64,000 bases of DNA, taken from contig NC_068973.1 of NCBI RefSeq assembly GCF_016808095.1, forward strand, positions 36,202,077 through 36,266,076. The letters run 5' to 3'. Shown piece after piece: positions 1-11,681 of the stretch. The position numbers and the translations under genes are program-made. Origin of the DNA: Vigna angularis (lineage: Eukaryota; Streptophyta; Magnoliopsida; Fabales; Fabaceae). The notes under the pieces were generated by a model. It saw nothing but the letters and a program-made list of their open reading frames with translations. It was not told the origin of the DNA and did not search any database. The stretch's first letter is position 1, and each line of letters begins with the position of its first letter.

Positions 1-1039
1 CAACCAAAAGACAGAAGGTGTAGGGTGATCAGATTGTCTAACCTCCAAGCGCTGAAGATCAGTTACTGCAGATGCTTCCTTCACATTGGTCAAATTATAC
101 AAGTCCAGCAAACTATCCCAACTTGGAATGGTCATGTTGTGGATGAGGCCGTTCACTGCAGCCCCTGGGTACAGAAGGCCTTTCACCACAACAGCAGGAA
201 AGATTTCACTTGCAATTAACTGCGACGATGTGACATGCAAAGGGTTTGTACACATGCCAGATCTGCAACTCACCCTGCAAAAAGGATAATTTTCAAACAA
301 GCCCAGTGGAGAACTTTTTCTATAAGAACTTCAAGAACAAAAAAAATGAAGAAAACTGATAATGGCTTCTCAATAGATTAAAATTAGTTCATATATTTGT
401 AGAAACTTCCACTGAATTTTAATTGTTAGCTTATTTTCAATCGAATTTTAGCTTCGCCTACCTAATTCAATTATCCACATATCTACTATCAAACCATTAG
501 AAGCATTCCCTAATTCAATATATCAAGATTAAAGTAAATCACATAACGATATTTGAACAACATTTTAGCACCAGTATATCTTAATTAAGTTATTTAACTG
601 TTATATAACAACACAAATAACAGGGCTATATTAGATCACAGAATAAACTAAGTAAAATTGGTAGCATGAGTGAAGATGATCAAAGTCAACCATCAAACGA
701 TTAATAATTTTAGATTTGATATTAACATTCTTAAGCACAAAGGTGGTTTAACATAAATGAAAAACTAATCAAATATCGATTTCTGTCTAATCGAACACAA
801 ACATTTTTTTCTTCCCTTATTTCCCCTTTTAATTTTCTTTTTTTCTTATGACGGGCTTGGAAGAGTTGGATGAAGATGATATTGAAAGTAAAGACAAAAA
901 TTGGGCATAAATTGGAAAGGAGTGAAGGTGGGGAGTACCTGAAAAGAGGGATCTGAAAGATGATAAGAAGGAACAAGATGCGAGCTGCTATTGAGGAAAC
1001 GTTGTCGGTCCATTTCGACGATTTTGAGGGAGTTGCCAT
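1..1039 (-). CDS. Conserved plant membrane protein, 5' part only
   Basis: Seen: exon 1 at 1039-939 starts with ATG and ends CAG|GTAC. Exon 2 at 274-43 starts after GCAG and ends GAG|GTTAGA. Joined phases are consistent, giving 111 residues before the gene leaves the window. The start MATPSKSSKWTDNVSS leads into a hydrophobic segment at about residues 18-33 (IAARILFLLIIFQIPLF), a likely signal anchor. It is followed by a cysteine-containing segment (SCRSGMC) and an N-glycosylation-like site (NMT). The pattern matches a small conserved plant membrane protein family whose function I cannot name. By position next to OCP3 it might correspond to the Arabidopsis gene near AT5G11280, which I could not verify. 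It is transcribed away from the two tRNA genes and OCP3. Confidence 0.75.
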
Positions 1040-2406
1040 GGAGACGGAGGTTCTGAAGCTTCTCGACTCAGTGGAACCTCTTCCCCGTGACAGCTATTAG
1101 CGACAGCGAATCCCTCTCTAATTTCCCCTCCTTTATGTGTTCTAGTTCATTTTTTTTTCCTCTTTTATGCAAAAATAAAATTATCAATTCAATTTTTAAA
1201 TCATTCGATCTGATTTACAAACATTTTTTGTTCCCAATAGTGTCTGTTATGAAACTAACATTTTTTATTAGTATATTAGCTTCTTTAGTTTTTATTTATT
1301 TATTTTTGGTTAGTTGGTTTCGAATATTGTTTGAATCTCTATATATATTCAGTGTACTGAAAAGTTGTAATCTTTTCTTTTGAATAATATTAGTCTGTTA
1401 TTTGAGTTTTTCTTCCTTTCTTACATCTTTTTGACGCTGCAAAAAAAAAATCAGGCACTCTCAAATTATGTAAATATGATGCCACATTAGGGTTGTGTAA
1501 TAATATACCTAATCCGTTATTAAAAGCATAAATACTCTAAAACAAACATTAAAAGTATAAGCAATCATTTTATGCACTAATAAAACATTGAAAGTTATGT
1601 GATCAGTTATTAAAATAGAATTACCAATATTACCAATGAGCACCACAATGATATATTAATACAACTCAACTGCTATGCGCTGACTTAGATAAAAAGACAA
1701 GCTCTACTACTCTCAGAAGAGTTATATCAAAAAGTAGAAGTCATTTATGCATTAAATTATATTTAATAATAGCATAAATAAACAAGGATCGTGAGATTTT
1801 GAAAGTTAGTAAAGTTTTATATATTTTTTAAATTCATGATTTTAGAAGTAACAAAGGAATGATAAATGTTTTGCGTTAAAGAATAAGACACTTACTGTGA
1901 AAGGGAAAATTTGAAATAGATTTAATGTTAACGAGAGAGATTGTATTTTCCATTAAAGGGTCACAATCATTCACAGTAAAATCATCACTAGAATATTTTA
2001 TATTTTGAATGATTTAATGTTTGTTGAAACTTTTAAAATTTAGATGAACATCAGTAGTATTTCTTTTTTCAAATTTTCAAAACTTTTTAAAAAAAACTCG
2101 TTTCAAAGCCCCTAACCCACACTTACTGCAACAGTAACCTGATAAAAAAAACAGACAATAAGGATTTTGATTTATGACCGAGAGAAGAAGATTTGATAAC
2201 AACAAATATCGCCCAAGAAGATCAATTATAAACCTAACCTGCAACCAAACTATAAACAACCTTTGTTTCAAAGATTAAACAAAAAAAGCGTATGTCGAAT
2301 GAAATTCACATAAAGAATCATCCCAATTTGTCTCAACAAATCACATATAACAAATAAACACCTTCTTCAAAAATCACAATATTCTTAATACCAAATTCTC
2401 AACAAC
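1040..2406. other. Intergenic, leader of the minus-strand gene then AT-rich DNA
   Basis: About 1040-1130 should hold the 5' leader and core promoter of the minus-strand membrane-protein gene. The rest is AT-rich with poly-A/poly-T runs. I see no further gene, RNA or clear mobile element. Confidence 0.5.
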
Positions 2407-2488
2407 GTCGCTTTGGCCGAGTGGTTAAGGCGTGTGCCTGCTAAGTACATGGGGTTTCCCCGCGAGAGTTCGAATCTCTCAGGCGACG
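2407..2488 (+). tRNA. tRNA-Ser (anticodon GCU)
   Basis: The 82-nt gene folds as a class II tRNA. The acceptor 5' arm GTCGC pairs with GCGAC at the 3' end. The D-loop carries GGCCGAGTGGTTAAGGC (A box). The anticodon stem 2433-2437 pairs with the bases after the loop CTGCTAA, giving anticodon GCT at 2440-2442. A long variable arm (TGGGGTTTCCCCGC) follows, then the T-arm GTTCGAATC (B box). A T-run just downstream (about 2493-2496) is the expected Pol III terminator and CAAC motifs lie upstream. It looks intact. Confidence 0.97.
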
Positions 2489-2727
2489 TCACCTTTTAAT
2501 CATATTTTTTTTCTGAAAAAAAAAAAGAAAAGGAAAAACATTACCAGCTACTGGACTTGGGGTTAGGGAACATACCATGTGATATAGATATTAAGAGGCG
2601 ATAATTGAAGTTCCGACGACGATGATGAAAAAACATCGGAATAGAGGGAACCGCCGAAAGGCTCTCACCACGCGACAGGGCGCGAGGGTGAAACTTAGGG
2701 AGCTAAGACAGAGGCAATTAAAAAAAT

Positions 2728-2799
2728 CGCCGCTGCCGGGGATCGAACCCGGGTCACCCGCGTGACAGGCGGGAATACTCACCACTATACTACAACGAC
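2728..2799 (-). tRNA. tRNA-Asp (anticodon GUC)
   Basis: On the minus strand, a 72-nt cloverleaf begins GTCGTTGTAGTATAGTGG (acceptor and A box). It has anticodon GTC at 2766-2764 in the loop CTGTCAC, the T-arm GGTTCGATCCC (B box) and a 3' end pairing with the 5' acceptor strand. A run of seven T on the minus strand (2726-2720) follows as terminator. It is divergent in orientation from the tRNA-Ser gene 240 bp away; the interval between them holds nothing else that I recognise. Confidence 0.97.
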
Positions 2800-4429
2800 C
2801 AAGTTATTGGTTTTAATTACCTGCTTTAAATTTTAAACAAAATTCTACCGTGAAAATCTTTACAAATTATTTTACATATAAAATAAATTCTTTTAAGAAC
2901 AAACTCTTTTTTTTCCTACGTTTAACTTCTAGAAATTAGTTTATACAGAGGTTAGTTTAAATTTATAGGAAAACTTATTTTTCTCTCTAAAAGGACTAAA
3001 ATCTATATAAAAACATTTGATATATATAAAAAAAAAACGTTAAGTAAATCAGAGGTTAAAAGTCATTTTCCTACAAGTTTAGAAAAATAATATATTTAGC
3101 GTTAAATTCTTTTTAAAACTTCTCACAGTTTTGGATTCCTTTGGTGAAAATTTATTTTCGAAAATAATTGAATTCCTTGATTCCTCCTTTATCCTGTATA
3201 ACTTTTAATCAATACAAACTAAAAATGTTAAATTAAAGTTTGAATTAGTAAATAAAGATTCAGAAAATTTTCTATTTAAACTTTTCAATCAAATTCAGTT
3301 AAATATCTTAAATTTAATCATTCATTCTAAACTTAAGGATTCATAAAATTACACCACATAAATTGTGTATTTTCAAAAAAGAATTGTGTTTCTCTTTTCT
3401 AAGTCTAAATTTTTTATTTAATTTAAACAACTATTATTTCGCCAAATCAATTATTATTATCTTTCAATAATTCAACTAACTTTAGAATATCTTTTTCAAT
3501 AATTCAACTAAATTTATATCTTACAATTTTTTTAAAAAATTTAGAATATCTCTTTTTTTTTTTTTTATTTCAAAGTCTACTTCCAATAATTTTTCTTGTA
3601 ACAACAATGTCACCCTTCCTTTTTCGGGGACATTAAATATAGAAACACATTCAACATCATTCTCATGACTAAAACGCTCCGGTTTCCTCTTGCAACTATA
3701 ATTTCTTCTCACAATCTTAAATTATAATTTTCCTCGTTATCCAAATCTCTAAAACACCCATTAATCTTGTCAATCAACTCAACATTTACAAAATGAGCCC
3801 AACATTTTTGAACAAAATCGCCTTTTTAGTTTTTAAGTGAAATGGTTTTGTATAATTTTGAGATAAATCAGTTTCTAATGTTTTATATAATTTAGTTTTT
3901 ATTCACATAATTTCTTTTATAACTATGTTAGTAACACTACAACGATGGAATGCAGATTATACAAGCTACTAATTCCTCAATAATATACTTTTAATACACA
4001 TTATATTTATTTGATAACACATTATAAAAATAAAATAATCATAAAAAAAATAAAAATTAATAGAAAAAATGTCAAATGAGTATACAAGACAATGTTAAAA
4101 TATCATTATTCTGTCAACGTACCTCGTTGATGACTATGGAAAAGCAAAGGGATACAAATATTTCTTTTATCCCATTATTAATTTAATCTCGCCTAAAAAT
4201 GTAATGAAAATATGACTTTTTTTTTTGGTCAGATTCATAATATCGACATGTTTTTAAAAATATATTAAAATAAAAATATTTAAAATAATGAGTTGAAAAA
4301 GAAAATATCATAAAGTTATAAAAAAAAAGTATATGTTAATGATTTTTCTTTTAAAAAGAAAAAGATCTTCTAAACCCCGAAGAATATCAAAGCGCATCAG
4401 CCAGCGGATAAACCCGGAAAAAGAGAAAG
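2800..4429. other. AT-rich intergenic DNA upstream of OCP3
   Basis: Very AT-rich sequence with homopolymer runs and scattered stops; no coding region, RNA or transposon end recognised. The last ~100 bp before 4430 should carry the OCP3 leader. Confidence 0.5.
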
Positions 4430-7400
4430 ATGAGTGCGGCGTTTCAGTGTTTATCGTGTGCGCGGACTGAACCTTTCCTCCTCAGACCAGCCCAATCCCT
4501 CACTCTCCCTTTCCAACGAAAACCATTTTTCTGCTCTCTTCCTCTTTCCTCTCGCGCTCGTAACCTCTCTTCTTCAATCGTCGCTGCTTCTTCCAAAAAG
4601 AAAAAAAACAAGGTAATTTCATTATCACAATATCGTCTCTGCTTCTCTATATTTATCGTCTTTTTCAATTCTCTATTCATTTTTCTCCCTATCTTTATGG
4701 CTTTTAGATTTCTCCGTGTTCAGATTCAATGTCACTCAGTTTATCGCTTTATCTTTTGTAGAAAAAACTGTCTCGTCATCATGTTACCGAGGGCGGCGAG
4801 GAGGACATGGACGCGTTTGAGCTTCTCTTCAACCAACTCGAACAAGATCTCAAACGCGGTGATTTGTCAGATGATGATGGCGAAGATGGGATAACGGAAG
4901 AAGAGATGGCATTGCTTGAACGTGAGCTGGAAAATGCCTTGGGGGACTTCGATGCTGAATTGTTGAACTCGGATGTAATCGACGTAGAACTTGGTAGTGG
5001 TCCAGAGAATGATGACGAGGATGGTGATGGTGATGATGCTGAGAATCAGGATGGAGATGAAAACCCAGTGAACCTTAAGAATTGGCAGATGAAGAAATTG
5101 GCCAGAGCTTTGAAAGCCGGCCGCCGCAAAACAAGTGTAAGGTTCTTGTTCACTATTTTGAGAAATTAACTTGCTCCGTTTCATATATGTGCTTAATTAG
5201 CTGACTGTTACGAATGGATAATTGATAACAATGTGTTTTTGAGACCATAACCAAGGGTATATGAGATTGTTTTGGTTACCTTTGGCAGAGGTTAAGTGGT
5301 CTGATTTGTTCCCTACTTGAAGTGCTTCTGGGATGTTTCATTTGTGTTTGATAAATCACGATCAGTTTGGGAACATGTCAATTAGTTTATAAGCCTTCTA
5401 TCCGAACATGGTCACTAATATGGTGCATCTTCTGATTTTATACTCTCTTTTTAGTAGTCGGGGAAGGTCGAACTTAAGCTAACTATAACCTGACTGACAG
5501 ATAAAGACCGGTCATGTCTGGTTGCTTGCTCCTGGAATGACCTGGATTCTTTATTAAATGCAATTAATTTTTCATTGAAATATTCAGATTAAAATAGTGG
5601 GTTGAACTTTGCTTGAAAGGGAGCAAATTTGAAGGTAGTATGTAAGATTAAATGTTAAGGCCACCACTGTTTTGGGTTAATATGTGTTTGGTGCATGAGT
5701 GGTGTGTGTTGGCTGCTGAAATGGTGTTTACTGCATTCCTTAAATATTGCTATCTGGGGTGGTACTGTTAATATAATTCTCGTGGATAGTTACCTGCATT
5801 CAATCCATCTTGGCCATGCCTCCCTGCCTCTATTCTGTTTCAAATAGTAAATCATGCCAAACTGTTACAATAAAGCAAAAACTGAATAAGATATATGTGG
5901 TTATGGTGACAGTGGTGTCCACCTGAGTGTTACTCGTTGGCCCTATGTGGTAAGCCCTAACTCATCCAGTGCATATGTGCTTCTTCGTGGGTTGATACCT
6001 GCTTGATATACCTCATGAACTTTCCACTAGAAATTCACTATCTAGTATTGTAGTATTTAATTTCATATAAAATTGATGCAGCCATTTTTCCTCTTAGGAA
6101 GTATTCTCTGGTTTTATTATTCTGATTTATTATCTAATTGGTGCAATAAATGGTGGTATATCTAATCAAATGCATGTCTTTGGATTGAAAGTTCAGGTAT
6201 GAAATTAAGTGTTTTATTGGCCTTGGGGCAATGAGGTCCAGGTGTTTAAAAAAATACAGTTTGAACCTTGGAACGTGAAGTCTAGAAATTTTCTGGTGCA
6301 GTTTTGGTTCTGGCCTAGTTTATTAGACTCTAAATGGATTGAATGGGCAGTAGTTGATGGTCAAATTTCTAGCTTTCCTCATAGGTGGTTTTATTGGATG
6401 AATCCTGGAGGTTATTTACTAACAACTATGCTTGTTGAATTGAATGTCACATTGAGAATGGTCAATCTAGTCACTGCCCTCAATTTTTATAAGACTTGTG
6501 GTAGTTAGCAAATCTCTACTAGAATGTATTGATCTGTTTTGTGAGTTATAAAGCCAAATCACGTGCTACTTTTGTGCTTAACGAATTGATGAGAGTCAGG
6601 GTGAAGGGTCGTTGTGGTTAGTGTGTATCCTGGCTGTATCTTGTAAATCCAGGGGTTGTGCCTTTGTCCATGATGGACAATGGAGTGATGGTATCTCTTC
6701 ACCTTTTAGGGGCGGTAGAAGAGATAGGTCTCTTCGCCTATCAAGGGTGGTGACAGGGACCGAGGTTCGAGTAATGGTCTTTCCCCTTTCGAGGGGGTAG
6801 AAAGGAAACGTAGGTTTCCAGTTTGAGCTGAGTATAGTGCCCATTATGACAGTAGCAGAGTTTTTACTCATAAGTCTTGAAGGAGCAAGAGAGATAGGTC
6901 TGAAACTGCGGTGGAGGACGACTTGAACTATCCTGTTATGGTGAACAGGTTTTGTACAGTAAGGTACGGGAGGACGACACATGGGTTGGAACTAGTTAGT
7001 ATTGATGCTTTTTGGGCTTGACATGTGATTGAGCTAACCTGGTTGGTGTGATCTGTTGATTGCATTGGTTTGATGTATGTTGGATATTGTTTATACTCTT
7101 TAGTTGGATGTTTTATTTGGTAGCTCACCCTTACTTTTTGTTGTGTGTTGCGATGATCGTATCACTCATATTATTATATGCAAGCAGATGTTATTACAGA
7201 TGCTCTAGTTGATGAATAGAGCAGTGAGAAGCTGGGGAGAGTTTGAGAGTTGTTAGTGTTTTACTTTTAAGCATTTCCATTTTATGTACAGTAGTTATTT
7301 CAGAATTTTTTTTGGAAGTTACTAGGATTGGAATAAGTTTTCCTTTATTGGCATTTTAATAAATTTAAGTTTTTCTTGTAATTACTTGTGACATCCAAAA

Positions 7401-10400
7401 ACGGAGTGTTTCATAGTATGTGTGTCCATATGGTTAAGTTATAGAGAAATTAGGAGAACATCATTAATCGTAGGTGTGTCATGGACACTGTATTGAAGGA
7501 TTATTTTGCCTTGAATATAAATTTAATAGGTTTAATGTCACTTTAGGTCTCTATTTTTGGCCCAAAATCTCAAATAGGTCCCCTTCTTTTTCGGCGTCTC
7601 AATTGAGTCTTTATTTTTGTAAAATTGAATCAAATAAAGGCTTTCCGTCAATTTCATCAAACGCCGTTAAGGAGGGCGTGCTGACTGTGTAATTTTTTAT
7701 TATGTGGCATTAAAAACGTGACTGAACTGTGTTTTTTTAATTTTTGAATAAAAAAATGAAGGTTAAATAGTGGAAAGACGTTTCACACTAAGGGCAAAGT
7801 TGGAAATGAAATAAAATTAAGTACTGAAAGCCCCATTGTCCTCTGCAATTGCGAAATCGAAATGAAATTGGGGAAGTTGAGGTTTAGGGTTCGTGGGAGA
7901 AAATAAAATCCTTGTTGTTCGATCCTTTCTCTTCCTCCCACTGGAAAAAGTGTCACTATGCCGGCGTCACACTCTCACGCCGTTTTCGCTCCAAATGGGA
8001 GACAACTTTTCAACTTAATTTGCTGCTTGCCACTCTCACTCACATCTCTTTCCTTCACTCTCTCACTCTCACTTGGCGCCGGAGCTCCATTTTTCAGCCC
8101 CCTCCTTGCCGACGACGTATTTCCGCCACCAGATTCACCCACCATGGCTTAACAAACAAATTTCGAATCTTTCGAAAAAGCTAACTCGTTTTCATTCTCA
8201 TTTTGATTATTCACACACTCTCTGAGAAACATGTATTGGGTGTTTAGTCAGCTTATTCCTTAGACAGTTGTATGCATAACAGCAGCGCAGCTGTCCCAGT
8301 GTTTTGTTTCTCTGTATATAAACAGACACATGTACACTTACGAGAGACAATGTTTTTTAGTGCATTCAGTTTTACAATATTTTGTCTTTGTTACAACGCT
8401 GCTTCCCCATGGAAGCTGGGGAAGATTGCTGCGTCAAGGTCGCGGTCCATGCTCGGCCTCTCATCGTTGAAGAGAAGCTTCAAGGATGCAAAGATTGTGT
8501 TACAGAGTTTGAATTGGAATTACTTTTGAAAGTGATCTGACAAACTTACAAAGAAGGCTTTTATCCATTAACTGTTAAGATCGTTCGGTCTTAATTGTTA
8601 ATGGCCGAACAGTATCCGAACGCGGTAGCCAAACGGTGCCGAATGGTATTCACAGTTAGGAAGTCTTTCTCCTCTTATAAAGTCTTCACTCCCAAACATT
8701 ACTCAAAGGCTGAGCGGTTCCGAATGTGAATGGAAGTTACATGCCACTACAATGGTCTCTTTTTGCATTTTACCTGCAGGCAGGTTCTGGGAAAATGTAC
8801 ACCATGGGAACTGGCTTTAAAGATGGTTGCCAAACAAGAATAATGTTAGGATCTAGGATGATAGGATAGTTGGGGTTTACAATAGAAGCCGAACAGTAAC
8901 GGGGCTAACCGAACGGTATCAAGGGAGGGGCCGAGTGGTAGCGGGAACAGGGTGCACGACCGAACGGTTAAGGCTGTAGAGGGTTATGCTCCCAACCTAT
9001 TCGTTGTAAAAGGGATTTCTTTCACTGTGAATAATAGAAAAAATCCCATTCTTCCATTACTGTTTCTATCTATTGAATGTGTGCTTAGTTAGGTTTCAAT
9101 CCCAGGAACCTAACAAATAATACCTTAAGTTATGAACGTTTTGTTTAGTAAAATTGGGACCCTAAAGCACCAGTTGATTTTTAGTTGCATGTGTCTTTTA
9201 TTTTAAGAACCCCCAAATCGCGAAACTCCCTTTCGCGCAGCCATGGGAACCTGCAAAAAACCAGAAAAATCATCCCTTTTGCGACGCCGGCGTAGTGACA
9301 CTTTTTCCGGTGGGAGGAAGAGAAAGGAGGTTTGGTGGCCGAGGGAGGGAGAAAAAAACTGATGGCGTTGCTGACGGAGGATGAAAAGAAGCGAAGGTGG
9401 TGATGGTTGTGGAGAGAATGAGAGTTTCAAAGATCTTCTTCATGCCGATGTTCTTCACCCACCAACACTCGTGCTTCGAATCGAACAACAACGATCTTCT
9501 TTTCTCCCACGAACCCTAAACCTCAACTTCCCCCAATTTCATTTCGATTTTGCAATTGCAGAAGACAACGGGGCTTTCAACACTTAATATTATTTCATTT
9601 CCAACTTTTCCCTTAGTGTGAAACGTCTTTCCACTATTTAACCTTCATTTTTTTATTCAAAAATTAAAAAACCACAGTTCAGTCACGTTTTTAATGCCAC
9701 GTAATAAAAAATTACACAGTCAGCATGCCCTCTTTAACGGCGTTTGATGAAATTGACGGAAAACCTTTATTTGATTCAATTTTACAAAAATAAGGACTCA
9801 ATTGAGACGCCGAAAAAGAAGATGACCTATTTGAGATTCTGGACCGAAAATAGGGACCTAAAGTGACATTAAACCAATTTAATAATGAATTTTAATGACG
9901 TTTTCCTGGAAAAATTTTGATTCGCATTAAATGTATTTTGTACCCAATTTTCAAGGAGGAGAAAAAAGAAAAAGAAAAAATTTCATTTCCAGAATTCTTA
10001 CAAAACTTGCGGAAAGACAAGATTAATACAAGTGAATAGGATTAATGGATCGGTCAAAACAGGATTAGACTAGATCAGTAAAATAAGGTTAGAGTATATT
10101 GGGTCAAGAGCTTACTCCTCGGGAATTTTAGATAAGATAATTTTTTCTTTGTTTTCTCCACATCTTAAGGGTTAAGCGTACATGAGTGGATTCATTTTAT
10201 TGTTATGCACACATGAATACTTAACATGAAAAGGTAATGTTGCTAGAACCGTCCCTTATATCAATTTCGGGATTCCATTCCTCAAGTTCACTTTTTGAAT
10301 TATTGCAGATAAAAAATCTTGCTGCCGATCTTTGTCTTGATAGGGCTCTTGTTCTTCAGTTACTTCGTGAACCTCCTCCAAATCTCTTAATGATGAGTCT

Positions 10401-11537
10401 TACTATACCTGATGAACCTGCAACGACAGTAGTATCACTTGAAACTAAGCCCAGTGAGATTCTCCTTCAAGAAACAAGTATTGATCAAGTTGAATCTGAA
10501 CCCGAGGCTAAAGTACCTGTTCATACCTTGCAACGTAATTGGTATGCTCAAAAGCGATTGAAGAAGGTCCATGTTGACACTCTGGAGAGAGTTTATAGGA
10601 AATCAAAACGACCTACTGTAAGTGCCTTTATCATGCTACAATATTATAAGTTTTGTGATAGACGATGATCCATTACTTTTTCTGATTTATTTTACTTTTT
10701 CGCTTTTACTAGCAGTTATTCCCTCTTGAATAAAAAATTTTAAGGGTGAAACTTCAAACAATGCATCTTTTACTAGTATTAAAGTTTTATGCAAAACAGT
10801 TAGATTGTATAAATTCAATACCTTTGTGTTTCATGATTCTGTGTCATATTTTTTGTTTGAAAATTTCGTGACATGTACTTCGATTACTAAAACGACAGTC
10901 AATCAATGGTTCTAATTCTCAGAGCTCAAGGTAAATGTTCCATCCATATTAGTATGAGATATAGAGACTTCATTCCCTCATACACGCACTCCCTCTTACA
11001 CACACTAAAAGTCAATAAACACTATTTTTTCACAATTTCACTTGTTGTTACCTTTACTCTCACCAAATGAAGTGAAAAAAGGAGGCTGACGAAAAGAAAG
11101 AAAAGTCTGCCTAATCAAACTACTCTGTTTTCTAACTTTCATTACCACGTACATATTGATATGTTGCATTTGATAATGGCAAACATGAGTCATGCATTTT
11201 GTTTTATTCTCTAATCACAATTGAAGTTTTATCTGCTAATTTGTATAAAGGTGAATCTATTCTGTTTGGAGAATAACACTGAAAACGCCTAAAGCAACTA
11301 CACAATTTTTTAGTTACTATAATCGTTTATTAGTTTTCCTTACTACGAATTTTGTTAAATTTGATACCCTTGTCTGTATGCCTCGAATCAATGCAGAATG
11401 CAATGATCAGCAGCATTGTACATGTAACAAACATTCCTCGAAAAAGAGTTGTTAAGTGGTTTGAAGACAAACGTGCTGAGGAGGGAGTTCCAGATCATCG
11501 TCTTCCTTACCAGCGCTATGTTCCTGAGACGGCTTGA
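4430..11537 (+). CDS. OCP3: OCP3 homeodomain transcriptional regulator
   Basis: Four exons, all phase 0: 4430-4612, 4762-5136, 10309-10617, 11397-11537, giving 335 aa (Arabidopsis OCP3, AT5G11270, is of similar length). Residues 1-55 are rich in Ser/Arg/Leu and look like a chloroplast transit peptide. An acidic, Asp/Glu-rich stretch lies at about 77-160. A conserved NLKNWQ...LARALKAGRRKTS / LAADLCLDRALVLQLLR segment spans the exon 2-3 junction. The homeodomain is about 261-320, with an atypical recognition helix ending WFEDKR (310-315) split across exons 3 and 4. Family knowledge: OCP3 modulates jasmonate/ABA-linked resistance to necrotrophic fungi and drought responses, and has been linked to both nucleus and chloroplast. 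Oddity: intron 2 is 5.17 kb and full of transposon DNA. Read-through of its donor adds about ten residues then a stop at 5167, giving a product without the homeodomain. Confidence 0.93.
6600..7420. mobile_element. Possible Ty3/gypsy LTR remnant in OCP3 intron 2
   Basis: This GC-richer stretch in the intron ends in GTGACATCCAAAAACGG...GTGTTTCA, resembling the common plant gypsy LTR terminus. It has the wording of legume LTRs (a TAGCTCACCCTTAC motif near 7121). No second LTR, primer-binding site or target duplication was found, so this is a weak call. Intron sequence 5137-6600 shows nothing else recognisable. Confidence 0.3.
7520..7528. repeat. 9-bp target-site duplication of the Pack-MULE
   Basis: AATTTAATA at 7520-7528 is repeated exactly at 9876-9884, directly abutting the outer ends of the two long inverted repeats. 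A 9-bp duplication is the hallmark of Mutator-superfamily insertion. Confidence 0.9.
7529..7924. repeat. Left terminal inverted repeat of the Pack-MULE
   Basis: The reverse complement of 9479-9875 matches this segment base for base with scattered substitutions, from the terminal GGTTTAATG to the GTTGTTCGAT block. Confidence 0.92.
8409..9203 (+). pseudogene. Captured kinesin-4 (FRA1-type) motor fragments
   Basis: 8409-8505 reads MEAGEDCCVKVAVHARPLI then ...EEKLQGCKDCVT, the N-terminus of plant kinesin-4/FRA1 motors. From 8780, after a TTTACCTGCAG acceptor-like site, AGSGKMYTMGTGFKDGCQTRI matches the P-loop region GQTGSGKT-type exon, with T-to-M at the last P-loop position. After the solo LTR the same exon resumes at 9116 with IPxVMNVLFSKIGTLKHQ, where the codon marked x is a stop at 9124. 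It continues with a 1-base shift to about 9203. The part of exon 1 between CVT and the P loop is missing. It is dead as a motor: stop, frameshift, missing segments and LTR insertion. The source gene is not in this window. 8506-8760 between the fragments is unassigned, and repeats the word CCGAAC also seen in the LTR. Confidence 0.85.
8844..9115. mobile_element. Solo LTR (272 bp) inside the captured kinesin exon
   Basis: Starts TGTTAGGATCTAGG and ends CAGGAACCTAACA (short inverted ends TGTTAGG/CCTAACA, canonical TG...CA). It is flanked by the exact 5-bp duplication AATAA at 8839-8843 and 9116-9120. Removing it rejoins the kinesin reading across QTRI/IP, which confirms both borders. No internal retrotransposon sequence remains, so it is a solo LTR, or a very small non-autonomous element. 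Confidence 0.88.
9479..9875. repeat. Right terminal inverted repeat of the Pack-MULE
   Basis: Inverted partner of 7529-7924, ending ...CATTAAACC immediately before the 9-bp target duplication copy at 9876-9884. Confidence 0.92.
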
Positions 11538-11601
11538 AGATATTTTTTCTATGGTTCTGTTTTTGTGCTGTAAGATCTGACAAATTTTACAATTGTATAG
11601 A

Positions 11602-11636
11602 ATATACATATATATTTATATATATACATATATATT

Positions 11637-11678
<42 letters not shown>
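11602..11678. repeat. (TA)n microsatellite after OCP3
   Basis: Interrupted TATATA/TATATTTATA tract beginning ~65 bp after the OCP3 stop; it probably lies in or just past the 3' UTR. Confidence 0.9.

Positions 11679-11681
<3 letters not shown>

Larger units (their letters stand above)
7529..9875. mobile_element. Non-autonomous Mutator-like element (Pack-MULE)
   Basis: A 2347-bp element lies inside OCP3 intron 2. Its terminal inverted repeats are nearly 400 bp (7529-7924 and 9479-9875), start GGTTTAATGTCACTTTAGGTC, and align closely along their length. A further inverted block pairs about 7924-7974 with 9285-9327, so the left arm seems to have lost ~150 bp present on the right (9328-9478). A perfect 9-bp target duplication flanks it. 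No MURA-type transposase is visible, so it must have moved with enzyme supplied elsewhere. The interior carries kinesin-derived exons and a nested solo LTR. Short ORFs in the interior are not convincing genes. Confidence 0.9.

Noticed and set aside
731..938. Continuation of the first exon as a 102-aa frame
   Set aside because: Reads through the GTAC donor into the intron; the spliced product with exon 2 at 274-43 fits the family better.
7912..8184. Overlapping 64-90 codon frames in the Pack-MULE
   Set aside because: Two frames open at once, no domain, and partly in the inverted-repeat zone.
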